Counted from the first letter of the stretch, positions 7,211 to 13,863 are shown. The stretch: 15,092 bases of DNA from Bacillota bacterium (GCA_017861355.1 JAGFXQ010000036.1:1-15092), one strand, 5' to 3'. Notes: a model not told the origin generated them from the sequence alone. Program-made: numbers and translations.

Positions 7211-7588
7211 CCTTTAAACTAAATATATTGATAAATCAGCTCAATTTTCAATGATTAGAAATAGGGCAACAGCATCTGTTCTCCACTTCTTGCCGTCACC
7301 CTAATTCACAATTATATTACCATCCCAAATTAACACACTAACCAATAAGCGGTTGCAGAGGCTCGAGGTTACAGAACAAATCTTTCGGCAAAAAGTATAG
7401 AGGGCTTTTAAGTACCGGTCACCGAGTTCTGAATTATCTTATTGGCTTCAAATAGTTACTCTTCTCTCACCGTGATGCGCTGCCGGGCTTTTGTAGATGC
7501 TAAGATATTATTCTTCTCGGATAAGAAGGTCATTTGTGATATGCTATACTTCTTACTTCCATGTCCAGCGTTATACCAGTTCTAGCAG
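7211..7588. other. Gene-free stretch between the GH18 promoter and the pseudo-ATPase gene
   Basis: No ORF with a credible ribosome site or protein-like composition lies here on either strand. Short complementary pairs exist (TTGCCG 7290-7295 with CGGCAA 7386-7391; CCAATAAG 7342-7349 with CTTATTGG 7438-7445, enclosing CAGAAC/GTTCTG). Pairs of this size are expected by chance in 380 bases. I match none of it to a known riboswitch or small RNA. No strong terminator for the kinase operon is visible. Confidence 0.5.
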
Positions 7589-8233
7589 CTATCTGGCGAT
7601 GAGATTCTGTTTAAAAAATTGTTTTACATTGTTATTAGGCCGGGTAGGTTCTTGCGCCTCCGGCACTGCCCATATCTTTCGTTTCACCTCACTTCTCAAG
7701 ATATTAACTGTTCTCTCACTACATCGCGGAAGAAAATAGAGCCAGTGCTCACTTCCATGCAGTTCCTCCACCTTCGAAATAAAATCCTTCAGCTTCATAA
7801 TATCCCATTCGGATGATCCTCCGATGACTATTTTGGTGGTGCATCGAAGCAATTCCTCCATATTCGAAGTAAGATCTGCTCCAAAATCCAATATGATAAC
7901 TTCATAATCATCTCCGTATATCTGTGATAATTGATTCGCCTTTACTTCATGGTAGCAGGTGATCCGGTGGAAGGAAAAGCTCATGGTTTCGTTTTCTCTC
8001 CACTCATAAGCACTTTGAATCAGACGCATATCACGATGTTGATTGCATTCAAGAAGTGCTGTCTTCTTACCCAGCTCTTCCCCGTAATAGAAAGCCAATA
8101 ACATTCCTGTGTACGTTACACCGACTCCATGATGAGTTCCGATCAGTCCGATTACCTCTCGGTATCTCCCCCTGTTGTCTTGTGTGAGCCGTTTCAGCAG
8201 TATTGACTTATGCTTCATCGTTTCTTTCCCCAT
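7589..8233 (-). CDS. MinD/ParA-like protein with degenerate P-loop, paralogue of the adjacent kinase's C-terminal domain
   Basis: A 214-residue soluble protein with a SIMIBI/MinD-like pattern: strand VIGLIGTHHGVGVTYTG (28-43) at the P-loop position, then LECN (61-64), a Walker B-like strand VIILDFGAD (112-120) and a following strand TKIVIGGSSEWDI (133-145). The ATP-binding lysines of KGGxGKT are absent: the first is His and the GK[ST] lysine is Val39. Nucleotide hydrolysis is thus unlikely and a binding or scaffold role more plausible (inference). The same GT-x4-GVT loop, D-aromatic-G strand and W-containing strand occur in the C-terminal half of the upstream kinase, so one arose by duplication of the other. 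GGAG lies 6 bases before the ATG at 8233. A second ATG at 8218 would overlap the kinase stop as ATGA. Confidence 0.72.
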   Translation of the reverse strand: MGKETMKHKSILLKRLTQDNRGRYREVIGLIGTHHGVGVTYTGMLLAFYYGEELGKKTALLECNQHRDMRLIQSAYEWRENETMSFSFHRITCYHEVKANQLSQIYGDDYEVIILDFGADLTSNMEELLRCTTKIVIGGSSEWDIMKLKDFISKVEELHGSEHWLYFLPRCSERTVNILRSEVKRKIWAVPEAQEPTRPNNNVKQFFKQNLIAR

Positions 8234-9630
8234 CCTTTTCTCCGTAATCGTAATCTTCCTGCTTTTTGCTTCGGATTATATCGCTCTCCAATCAGTTCAT
8301 CGAACAATTTCTGTCCATTGTATTCCGTTATCTTCCCAAAGGGGTCTGGTTCATAAGGGATACGATAACACCTTCGATTCTCCATATTCCTCACGACCTC
8401 CTGAAACTGCTTGCCGTCAAGAAAGTTAAACAAATAGGTAATATCTTTATATTCTGCTATCATTTCTAATACTTTCTCTGCGTATTCCAGTTCCCATAAT
8501 TTTGTCCCCAGGATAATAAGCTTGATGTCTGCTTTTAGAAAGTACTCCAGATTATCCCTGGTTAGGCTGCCGTAATCGATCAGTGTAACCGGGTACTGCA
8601 CCAGCTTTGCAGTCGGATCGCAATTACCACAAGAAACTGATATCCCTTCCAGAAGCAATGCCTCTGCTCCTTCCGAAGCAGACTCCAAATACTTCTTCAT
8701 CCTCAGAATACCTTCACTCTGATTCTCTTCCCTGTACTGGCAGTTAATTCCCAGGCTCTTCATATAATTACATAACCGGAAGGAAAGATGCGTTACTCCG
8801 ATCCTTGTTTGCGTTCCTGCCACAGCAATGGTGAGTCTTTGACTTGCTTCCTGATGAGCTTCACTTTTTTGCATTAATGCTGATAATTGCTTCTTAAGCC
8901 GGTCCACTGTTGCATACCTTTGTGACGGGTTAAATTTTAGACAACGGTTTATAATATGTTTTAATTCCTCGGAACAGGTACCGGCTTGCTCGATATTTGC
9001 AATATGCTTTGCGTTCGGTGATATCCTTATCCCTGTTGTCATATAATACAGCAGCATACCAATACCATAGATATCACAGCGTTCATCCGGCCTGCCTGTT
9101 TTATACAGTTCCGGAGCTGCATAGCCTCTGGTAGCGGTTAGGGTCTGCTCCTTAGAATCATCATCCCGATAGACCGCACTGCCAAAATCAATCAACTTCA
9201 AATGTGAATCTGCAACCAATATGTTCTCTGGCTTTAGATCCACATATAGAATTGGTCTCTCCTCCGTATGCAGATAATGAATCAAGTCGCAGAGTTGAAT
9301 CGCATAATTGATTGCAATGTTCTCCCGAAGTTGCCCCATAGATAGGACCTGATCCTTCAGTGTATCTCCTTCAAGATATTGTTCGACAATATAGGAACCT
9401 TCTTCATCCTCCTCAATATCATAAATTATAGGAATACAAGAATGTTTCAGATTCTTCAATATCAAAGCTTCATTTATTTGTAGATTATATAAGGGATGGT
9501 TTTTAGAAATACATTTAATTGCTCGATAAGAATTTAATTTGATATGTTTTGCTAGATACACTCTGGCAGTGCCTCCACTGCCAAGCAGATGTAGAATGTG
9601 ATATTTTTGAAACCAAATCTCCTGTTGCAT
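8215..9630 (-). CDS. Serine/threonine protein kinase fused to a degenerate MinD/ParA-like domain
   Basis: 471 residues. The N-terminal Hanks kinase domain (about 8-250) has a glycine loop LGSGGTARVYLAKH (16-29), Lys39 in AIK, Glu54 in helix C, catalytic loop YVDLKPENIL (129-138), DFG (148-150), GYAAPEL (169-175) and Asp186. The catalytic Asp131 is kept, but HRD is changed to YVD. No transmembrane segment or PASTA repeats follow, unlike PknB/PrkC. A linker leads to a second domain (about 265-450) with IAVAGTQTRIGVTHLS (268-283), where the P-loop lysine is Val279, a strand TLIDYG (349-354), and LIILGTKLWELEYA (371-384). The extreme C-terminus is very basic (RLRLRRKGWGKKR). The ATG at 9630 is chosen because AAGGAG directly precedes it; upstream in-frame codons lie in the promoter. 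It is co-transcribed with the overlapping downstream gene. Substrate unknown. Confidence 0.85.
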   Translation of the reverse strand: MQQEIWFQKYHILHLLGSGGTARVYLAKHIKLNSYRAIKCISKNHPLYNLQINEALILKNLKHSCIPIIYDIEEDEEGSYIVEQYLEGDTLKDQVLSMGQLRENIAINYAIQLCDLIHYLHTEERPILYVDLKPENILVADSHLKLIDFGSAVYRDDDSKEQTLTATRGYAAPELYKTGRPDERCDIYGIGMLLYYMTTGIRISPNAKHIANIEQAGTCSEELKHIINRCLKFNPSQRYATVDRLKKQLSALMQKSEAHQEASQRLTIAVAGTQTRIGVTHLSFRLCNYMKSLGINCQYREENQSEGILRMKKYLESASEGAEALLLEGISVSCGNCDPTAKLVQYPVTLIDYGSLTRDNLEYFLKADIKLIILGTKLWELEYAEKVLEMIAEYKDITYLFNFLDGKQFQEVVRNMENRRCYRIPYEPDPFGKITEYNGQKLFDELIGERYNPKQKAGRLRLRRKGWGKKR

Positions 9631-9684
9631 TCTCTCCTTTCCTATCAGAATATATAATACAAAAAAGAAACAAGTCATATTATT

Positions 9685-9713
9685 ATTATAACCAGATACT
9701 GGAATCAAATCAA
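9685..9713 (-). promoter_or_regulatory. Sigma-A promoter of the kinase operon
   Basis: On the minus strand TTGATT (9708-9713) and TATAAT (9685-9690) are 17 bp apart, about 55 bases before the kinase start. Confidence 0.7.
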
Positions 9714-9835
9714 TCATTTTCATACTATCTAAAATCACGATAATTAGTTATAATTTTGTTACAAATGACGGTGAAATATTGATTTATGCCTGTAAAATAC
9801 GGGTTTTATTAACACAAATTTCATATCTAGGTATA

Positions 9836-9864
9836 TTGACTTTACTTGTGTTTTAAATTATACT
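9836..9864 (+). promoter_or_regulatory. Sigma-A promoter of mecA
   Basis: TTGACT (9836-9841) and TATACT (9859-9864) are 17 bp apart and precede the mecA start by about 75 bases. It is divergent from the kinase promoter, with about 120 bases between the two. Confidence 0.8.
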
Positions 9865-9939
9865 TTTTTTACACCGATGGATGGATTCACGTATATAGCG
9901 TTAATCAGTTCCTGTTTAGTACAGAAAGGGGTGTACTTT

Positions 9940-10713
9940 ATGAAGATAGAAAAAATCAGTGATAGCCAGATTAGATGTACCTTGAATAAAAGTGATCTGA
10001 TTGACCGGGAACTGAAGATAAGCGAATTAGCTTATGGAACCGAGAAAGCAAAAGCTCTCTTTCGCGACATGATACAACAGGCCTTCTATGAATTCGGATT
10101 TGAAGTTGACGATATTCCTTTAATGATTGAAGCCATTCCTGTGTCGACAGAGTGCTTAATTTTAGTAATCACCAAGGTAGAGGATCCTGATGAGCTTGAT
10201 ACCCGTTTTTCAAAGTTTTCCTCTTTTAACGTTCATGATAACACCGATAAGCATGATGAGGATGAGGATTCCTACGCGGATGAAATTATAAATGTCTTTG
10301 ACCAAATGGATGATGATTTGAGTGATGATGTTCTTGACAGTTCAAAAGAAGAGAACTTAGATGCACCGGAAGTGGAAAGTAGCGATATTGCAGCAAAACC
10401 CGGTGTAAATGTTCCGACAAACTTGATTAAGATTTATTCTTTCCGTTCCCTGAAGGAGGTTATCCAATTAGCCAATATCATGGTAGGAACCTATAATGGA
10501 GTGAATACCTTATTTAAGAATCCCGTGAATTCAACTTATTACCTGGTAATCAGCATCTCCGATCATACTCCGGAGGAATTCAATAAGGTATGTAATATCA
10601 TATCCGAATACGGCAAAGGAGAGCGTTCCACTTATGCAAGCCCCACTTATTACAGTGAACACTTTGAGGTCATCGTAAGAGATCACGCACTTCAGATACT
10701 ATCCGTTATGTAA
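9940..10713 (+). CDS. mecA: Adaptor protein MecA
   Basis: An adaptor that hands substrates to the ClpC unfoldase of ClpCP and helps assemble the ClpC hexamer. The 257-residue protein has the two MecA domains: N-terminal substrate-binding domain (1-80, beginning MKIEKISDSQIRCTLNKSDL and including FRDMIQQAFYEFGF) and C-terminal ClpC-binding domain (about 163-257, with IYSFRSLKEVIQLANIM, NTLFKNPVNSTYYLVI and a conserved-looking end around EHFEVIVRDHALQIL). The linker (about 82-160) is longer than in B. subtilis MecA (218 residues in total) and very rich in Asp, Glu and Ser. The start at 9940 has AAAGGGGTG 6 bases upstream; an ATG 21 codons earlier lacks a site and falls near the transcript start. 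It is monocistronic, with its own promoter and a strong terminator. Confidence 0.9.
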   Translation: MKIEKISDSQIRCTLNKSDLIDRELKISELAYGTEKAKALFRDMIQQAFYEFGFEVDDIPLMIEAIPVSTECLILVITKVEDPDELDTRFSKFSSFNVHDNTDKHDEDEDSYADEIINVFDQMDDDLSDDVLDSSKEENLDAPEVESSDIAAKPGVNVPTNLIKIYSFRSLKEVIQLANIMVGTYNGVNTLFKNPVNSTYYLVISISDHTPEEFNKVCNIISEYGKGERSTYASPTYYSEHFEVIVRDHALQILSVM

Positions 10714-10721
10714 TTGAATCG

Positions 10722-10767
10722 CACAAGCAAACAGGAGGCGCCAAACGGCACCTCCTGTATTTTTGTG
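10722..10767 (+). terminator. Intrinsic terminator of mecA
   Basis: ACAGGAGGCGCC and GGCACCTCCTGT form a 12-position stem with one C-A mismatch and an AAAC loop, followed by ATTTTTGTG. Flanking CACAA/TTGTG can extend it. On the minus strand it is followed by TTTGCTTGTG and could also serve the DUF1858 gene. Confidence 0.9.
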
Positions 10768-10822
10768 TTAGTGAAACTCAAAGCGTACGGTCTGTCTTAA
10801 AGACGTCAGCAACAGCTTTTAT

Positions 10823-11023
10823 TTATTCACCAAGCTCTGCTTCAATTCTATCCATCAGCTCTTCCGGATCTAATCCGTGAACCATGGCTGCTTCCTCTAA
10901 GGTTTCAGCCTGAGCGGATGGGCATCCAAGGCAATGCATGCCTATATCTAATAACACAGGAATGATGCTTTGATCAACTTGGATTGCCTGTGCAATTGTC
11001 ATGTCCTTTGTAACTTTTGCCAT
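10823..11023 (-). CDS. DUF1858 protein, hybrid-cluster-protein-associated redox disulfide type
   Basis: A small 66-residue protein. The N-terminal part VTKDMTIAQAIQVDQSIIPVLLDIGMHC matches the DUF1858 helix pattern, and the motif HCLGCPSAQAETLEEAA carries a CxxC pair (Cys31 and Cys34 in the chosen frame) typical of the hybrid-cluster-protein-associated disulfide family. A redox or metal-related role is likely; no reaction is known to me. The ATG at 11023 is chosen over one 23 codons upstream because GGAGG stands 9 bases before it. The gene has its own promoter and a leader of about 115 bases. It is divergent from a ferredoxin gene. Confidence 0.85.
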   Translation of the reverse strand: MAKVTKDMTIAQAIQVDQSIIPVLLDIGMHCLGCPSAQAETLEEAAMVHGLDPEELMDRIEAELGE

Positions 11024-11062
11024 CGTATCTTCCTCCTTAAAAATGAAATATTTTAACCTAGG

Positions 11063-11079
11063 TAGAAGGTTGCCTTCTA
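11063..11079 (-). repeat. Short perfect hairpin in the DUF1858 leader
   Basis: TAGAAGG-TTG-CCTTCTA forms a 7-bp stem with a 3-nt loop about 40 bases upstream of the start codon, in the transcribed leader. No T-run follows, so it is not an obvious attenuator. Confidence 0.5.
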
Positions 11080-11146
11080 ATGTATTAATCAACTAGGATC
11101 TCGTCTATTATGATGCGTCTTGTCGCCTTCGCAATAGCTTAGGCAT

Positions 11147-11175
11147 ATTATATTCCATTGAAGCATTATCGTCAA
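11147..11175 (-). promoter_or_regulatory. Sigma-A promoter of the DUF1858 gene
   Basis: On the minus strand TTGACG (11170-11175) and TATAAT (11147-11152) are 17 bp apart. Confidence 0.8.
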
Positions 11176-11239
11176 GCCCGCAAATCAATTACCCATCCTG
11201 TGTTGTTTTAACCAATGTGTAGAATATTTTAAAATAATC

Positions 11240-11268
11240 TTGCATTCTGGAAGATCATATATTAAAAT
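11240..11268 (+). promoter_or_regulatory. Sigma-A promoter of the ferredoxin gene
   Basis: TTGCAT (11240-11245) and TAAAAT (11263-11268) are 17 bp apart, about 35 bases before the ATG. Confidence 0.7.
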
Positions 11269-11303
11269 GTAATGGATTGCTAGGTAAAGGAGGTTATTTG
11301 ACA

Positions 11304-11471
11304 ATGGCATATACTATTAGCGATGATTGCATCAGCTGCGGCGCATGTGCAGATACATGTCCTACCGGATCAATTTCCGAAGGAGCTAATCATTATGATA
11401 TTGATGCAAATTCTTGCATCGATTGTGGCGCGTGTGCAGATACATGCCCTACAGGAGCGATTTCCGCATAA
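11304..11471 (+). CDS. Clostridial 2[4Fe-4S] ferredoxin
   Basis: A 55-residue low-potential electron carrier for anaerobic metabolism (partners such as pyruvate:ferredoxin oxidoreductase or hydrogenase). It has two complete cluster motifs, CISCGACADTCP and CIDCGACADTCP, each with CxxCxxC plus the distant CP that ligates the other cluster. Length equals that of classical clostridial ferredoxins. The two halves are unusually alike: CGACADTCPTG is identical in both, as is GCAGATACATG at the DNA level. The start ATG at 11304 has AAGGAGG 10 bases upstream. Monocistronic, with promoter and strong terminator. Confidence 0.96.
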   Translation: MAYTISDDCISCGACADTCPTGSISEGANHYDIDANSCIDCGACADTCPTGAISA

Positions 11472-11488
11472 TGAAGTAAAACTTACAT

Positions 11489-11538
11489 AAAAGAGAGTGA
11501 AACCAACGTACCTTACGTAGTGGTTCACTCTCTTTTTA
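11489..11538. terminator. Strong bidirectional terminator after the ferredoxin gene
   Basis: A long stem pairs AAAGAGAGTGAA with TTCACTCTCTTT, then CCA with TGG and ACGTA with TACGT around a CCT loop, with two small bulges. It ends in CTCTTTTTATTAT on the plus strand. The minus-strand side ends in CTCTCTTTTATG, so it can also stop transcription from the MerR gene. Confidence 0.92.
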
Positions 11539-11542
11539 TTAT

Positions 11543-11569
11543 ATCATGAACATAATGCTTGTTCATGAT
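11543..11569. repeat. 10-bp perfect dyad next to the terminator
   Basis: ATCATGAACA and TGTTCATGAT flank a 7-base centre (TAATGCT). It is separate from the terminator stem and has no T-run on either side. It could be a protein-binding site or an extra 3' hairpin for the MerR transcript. About 15 bases further right, GTATACC and GGTGTATAC form another, imperfect, dyad. Confidence 0.65.
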
Positions 11570-11683
11570 CTCCAGCTCCGATCGTATACCCTCAAGCAAG
11601 CTTGGTGTATACTCACTACGATTTTATTACGTTCTCCTGCTTCACAGGGCTTGTCCTAAATGTACTTATCCCAGTTGTACGGT

Positions 11684-12352
11684 TTAAATATAGACATGAT
11701 TTTTCTTAAAGAACTTTGATCTCTTTTTATGATTTTCTGTAGTTGCAGCCGACATCATTCTACTTTTCTGATAGTCTCTTAAGGTAGCATCAAATTTCCT
11801 GTAGCGTTCCTCTTCCTTCTCCTCTTGCAGACGCATCAGATAACTCATCTCTTTTACTACTCCATCGGTGACATTGGAACTGATATCCTTAGATAAGGCA
11901 CTGTTATTTTCTTTCAAGGCCTCCAAAACAATGTGGCTTAAGACAGCCTTAAATTGATTCATTTTCGTATTCGAATCTTCTGTGATCTGATTTTGCTCAT
12001 TTTCTGCAATGATGCTTGTCCCACTTTCCATGTCTTCCTGTTTCATCTCCTGCTGCATATGCTGCTCCTTCCCCTCCGTCTTTTCTCCAAGCAATAGTTC
12101 AGCATCTGTATCAAGCAATTCCGGCTTATCCAAATTAGATATAAGCATCTTTACCGCTTTCAACTGAAACCCCCGGTCTTTAAGAATTTTTACCTTCCTA
12201 AAAAGTTCGATATCCGCTTCTTTATAGTAACGTTGCTCCATTTCATTTCGGGAAATCGGTAGACCCAGCTGCTTCTGCCAGTACCTGAGAACATGGGCTT
12301 CTACATCTACACGCTTTGAGGCCTCAGAAATCATATACCTAACTTCCTCCAC
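11684..12352 (-). CDS. MerR-type helix-turn-helix DNA-binding protein
   Basis: About 222 residues. The N-terminal MerR HTH (roughly residues 7-75) shows YMISEASKRVDVEAHVLRYWQKQLGLPISRN, then the wing with QRYYKEADIELFRKV and KDRGFQLKAVKMLI. In place of a ligand-binding domain comes a Glu/Gln-rich, coil-prone middle, a helical segment with LMRLQEEKEEERYRKFDATLRDYQKS, and a basic end (KKRSKFFKKN). This suggests a DNA-binding protein that self-associates rather than a classical metal or drug sensor; RacA-like nucleoid proteins have a similar plan, but I do not claim that identity. I place the start at the GTG at 12352, preceded by AGGGAGG 8 bases upstream; an upstream GTG (12388) and an ATG (12334) are alternatives. 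Confidence 0.78.
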   Translation of the reverse strand: MEEVRYMISEASKRVDVEAHVLRYWQKQLGLPISRNEMEQRYYKEADIELFRKVKILKDRGFQLKAVKMLISNLDKPELLDTDAELLLGEKTEGKEQHMQQEMKQEDMESGTSIIAENEQNQITEDSNTKMNQFKAVLSHIVLEALKENNSALSKDISSNVTDGVVKEMSYLMRLQEEKEEERYRKFDATLRDYQKSRMMSAATTENHKKRSKFFKKNHVYI

Positions 12353-12395
12353 TCCATTACCCTCCCTTTTTATGTAATTATTTTCCACTTTTTAC

Positions 12396-12423
12396 ATTAT
12401 AACATAGCAAACTTCAAATGCAA
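12396..12423 (-). promoter_or_regulatory. Sigma-A promoter of the MerR-type gene
   Basis: On the minus strand TTGCAT (12418-12423) and TATAAT (12396-12401) are 16 bp apart, with a TGT extension before the -10. Confidence 0.75.
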
Positions 12424-12460
12424 GATAATTCCCACATATTCCCATATAACTTATCGACAC

Positions 12461-12495
12461 AAAAAGAGGAAACCCGTAAGGAGTTTCCCCTTTTC
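12461..12495 (-). terminator. Intrinsic terminator of the MFS transporter gene
   Basis: In minus-strand sense AAAAGGGGAAAC pairs with GTTTCCTCTTTT (one mismatch) around a short loop, followed by a run of Ts (TCTTTTTGTG). It lies just past the transporter stop. Confidence 0.85.
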
Positions 12496-12502
12496 AACAT
12501 AA

Positions 12503-13774
12503 TTAACTTAATATATTCTCAGCCTCAAGTCTTTTTACCCTGCGTTTTTCATAAGTTCCGAGCAGATACATGGAAATTGCGGCGATTATTGCAATTACAA
12601 AGATTACTGGCCATACGTCGGTAACATTGTTACCTGCGATAAAGCTTCCCATAATATAAGGTGAAACTGCATATCCGGTTCCGGTAATAATGCCTATGAT
12701 GGAATTGAATCTTCCGCGATGAGATACCGGTGTGTGATTGGCGATGTATACTCCAATGTTCGTGGCATTGATGATCTCACCGACTGTCCAGATGACAGTA
12801 GAAAGAATGAACAACCAAAAGCTTTCAACAAAGTAAAGCATCCCAAAGCCTACCGCAAAAAAGATGCCGGCGATGGCAACATTATATACTGCTCGAATCT
12901 TTCTTGTCAGCAGAGTAATAATCGTTGTCAGAAAGATTACTTCCAGGCAGTTGATCATTGCGAAGGTACCAAAATAACTGGCTCCCAGTGCCTCGCCAAA
13001 TACCGCCTTTGTCTGTAAGGGCAGACTGAAATTAGTCTGAGCATAAACAAATGAGAAAAGCATATCAATCGATGCAAATACAAGCAGTGCCGGACGCTTC
13101 AGTAAGGCCTTAAGCAAACCGCCTTCTTCTGCCTTTTCATCCACTCTCTCATTAAGAAACTGATCCAGTTCCTCATCCTGTGGCTTTGTTTCCTTCACGA
13201 GCAATGCCAGTAACAGAATAGAAAGGAGTGTAGTAAGAGCATCTCCGATAAATAAGAACTTCATAAAATTATTAAATAATACACCTGCGACGATGGACCC
13301 GATGGCTGTACCGGCATTCATACCCATATACAGCAGTGAAAATGCAGCCTGGCGATTTTCCGGCAAAGTCAGGTCGTTCATCATTGCTCCGCTGGCGGGA
13401 CCTGCCACACTACCAAAACATGAGGACAGAATTAATAGCCAGGGTATGTAATGAAATAACGCCTTATTATCAATCATAAATGCACAGGGGAGCAGGCATA
13501 GTGCTGCCAATCCCATGAACGTAATCATAATCTTTTTTCTTCCCATCTTGTCGGCCAGCTTGCCTCCCAGCAAGGAACCCGGTACCTGAACTACGGCAGA
13601 TAACAACAAGAATAGTCCAACGGTTTGTTCTCCCATTCCCCCCTTTGAAGTTAATAAAAGGGTCATGAAAGGATGTACGAAATTACCCATTGAGTTTACG
13701 ACTCGTGCAAAAAAGATGACATAAACGCTTCTGGGCAATCCGAGGTAAGTAAGTTTCGCGTGCTTTGTTTCCAA
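12503..13774 (-). CDS. Major facilitator superfamily transporter, probable drug or metabolite efflux
   Basis: About 423 residues with twelve predicted hydrophobic segments, the usual size for MFS. The loop between helices 2 and 3 carries motif A as GGKLADKMGRKKIM. A long charged cytoplasmic loop (ETKPQDEELDQFLNERVDEKAEEGG) splits the two halves. The overall look resembles MdtH/YttB-type multidrug exporters, but substrate cannot be told. The likely start is the TTG at 13774: GGAGGGG stands 6 bases before it, whereas the in-frame ATG at 13789 has no ribosome site upstream and itself contains the GGAGGGG. It is monocistronic, with a promoter embedded in a perfect inverted repeat, suggesting control by a repressor. 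Confidence 0.88.
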   Translation of the reverse strand: METKHAKLTYLGLPRSVYVIFFARVVNSMGNFVHPFMTLLLTSKGGMGEQTVGLFLLLSAVVQVPGSLLGGKLADKMGRKKIMITFMGLAALCLLPCAFMIDNKALFHYIPWLLILSSCFGSVAGPASGAMMNDLTLPENRQAAFSLLYMGMNAGTAIGSIVAGVLFNNFMKFLFIGDALTTLLSILLLALLVKETKPQDEELDQFLNERVDEKAEEGGLLKALLKRPALLVFASIDMLFSFVYAQTNFSLPLQTKAVFGEALGASYFGTFAMINCLEVIFLTTIITLLTRKIRAVYNVAIAGIFFAVGFGMLYFVESFWLFILSTVIWTVGEIINATNIGVYIANHTPVSHRGRFNSIIGIITGTGYAVSPYIMGSFIAGNNVTDVWPVIFVIAIIAAISMYLLGTYEKRRVKRLEAENILS

Positions 13775-13780
13775 GAATAT

Positions 13781-13787
13781 CCCCTCC
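13781..13787 (-). promoter_or_regulatory. Ribosome binding site that fixes a TTG start for the MFS gene
   Basis: GGAGGGG in minus-strand sense, 6 bases before TTG at 13774. It overlaps the only in-frame ATG upstream, which makes that ATG unlikely as start. Confidence 0.75.
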
Positions 13788-13817
13788 ATTCACTTTGAAA
13801 CAAAAACGATAGCTAGT

Positions 13818-13863
13818 GAAAAACAATTGTAATCATATCAACAGATTTTGTCAATTGTTTTTC
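13818..13863. repeat. 12-bp perfect inverted repeat spanning the MFS promoter, candidate operator
   Basis: GAAAAACAATTG (13818-13829) and CAATTGTTTTTC (13852-13863) are exact complements separated by 22 bases. The -10 box overlaps one arm and the -35 box the other. Each arm contains the palindrome CAATTG. Confidence 0.85.
13826..13854 (-). promoter_or_regulatory. Sigma-A promoter of the MFS gene
   Basis: On the minus strand a perfect TTGACA (13849-13854) and TACAAT (13826-13831) are 17 bp apart. The predicted transcript start is about 40 bases before the TTG start codon. Confidence 0.88.

Noticed and set aside
7290..7391. TTGCCG/CGGCAA and CCAATAAG/CTTATTGG pairs in the gene-free stretch, considered as a small RNA or c-di-AMP (ydaO-type) riboswitch
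   Set aside because: Pairs of 6-8 bp are expected by chance in 380 bases. The conserved ydaO blocks do not line up, and the stretch lies upstream of, not downstream of, the predicted GH18 promoter.
7497..7739. 80-codon ORF on the plus strand
   Set aside because: It overlaps the pseudo-ATPase gene antisense, has no ribosome site and its composition is not protein-like.
8175..8469. Plus-strand ORFs of 84 and 67 codons within the kinase gene
   Set aside because: They are antisense shadows of the well-supported kinase reading frame and lack ribosome sites.
12719..13018. 99-codon plus-strand ORF within the MFS gene
   Set aside because: A Cys/Asn/Gln-rich translation typical of antisense reading; no start signals.
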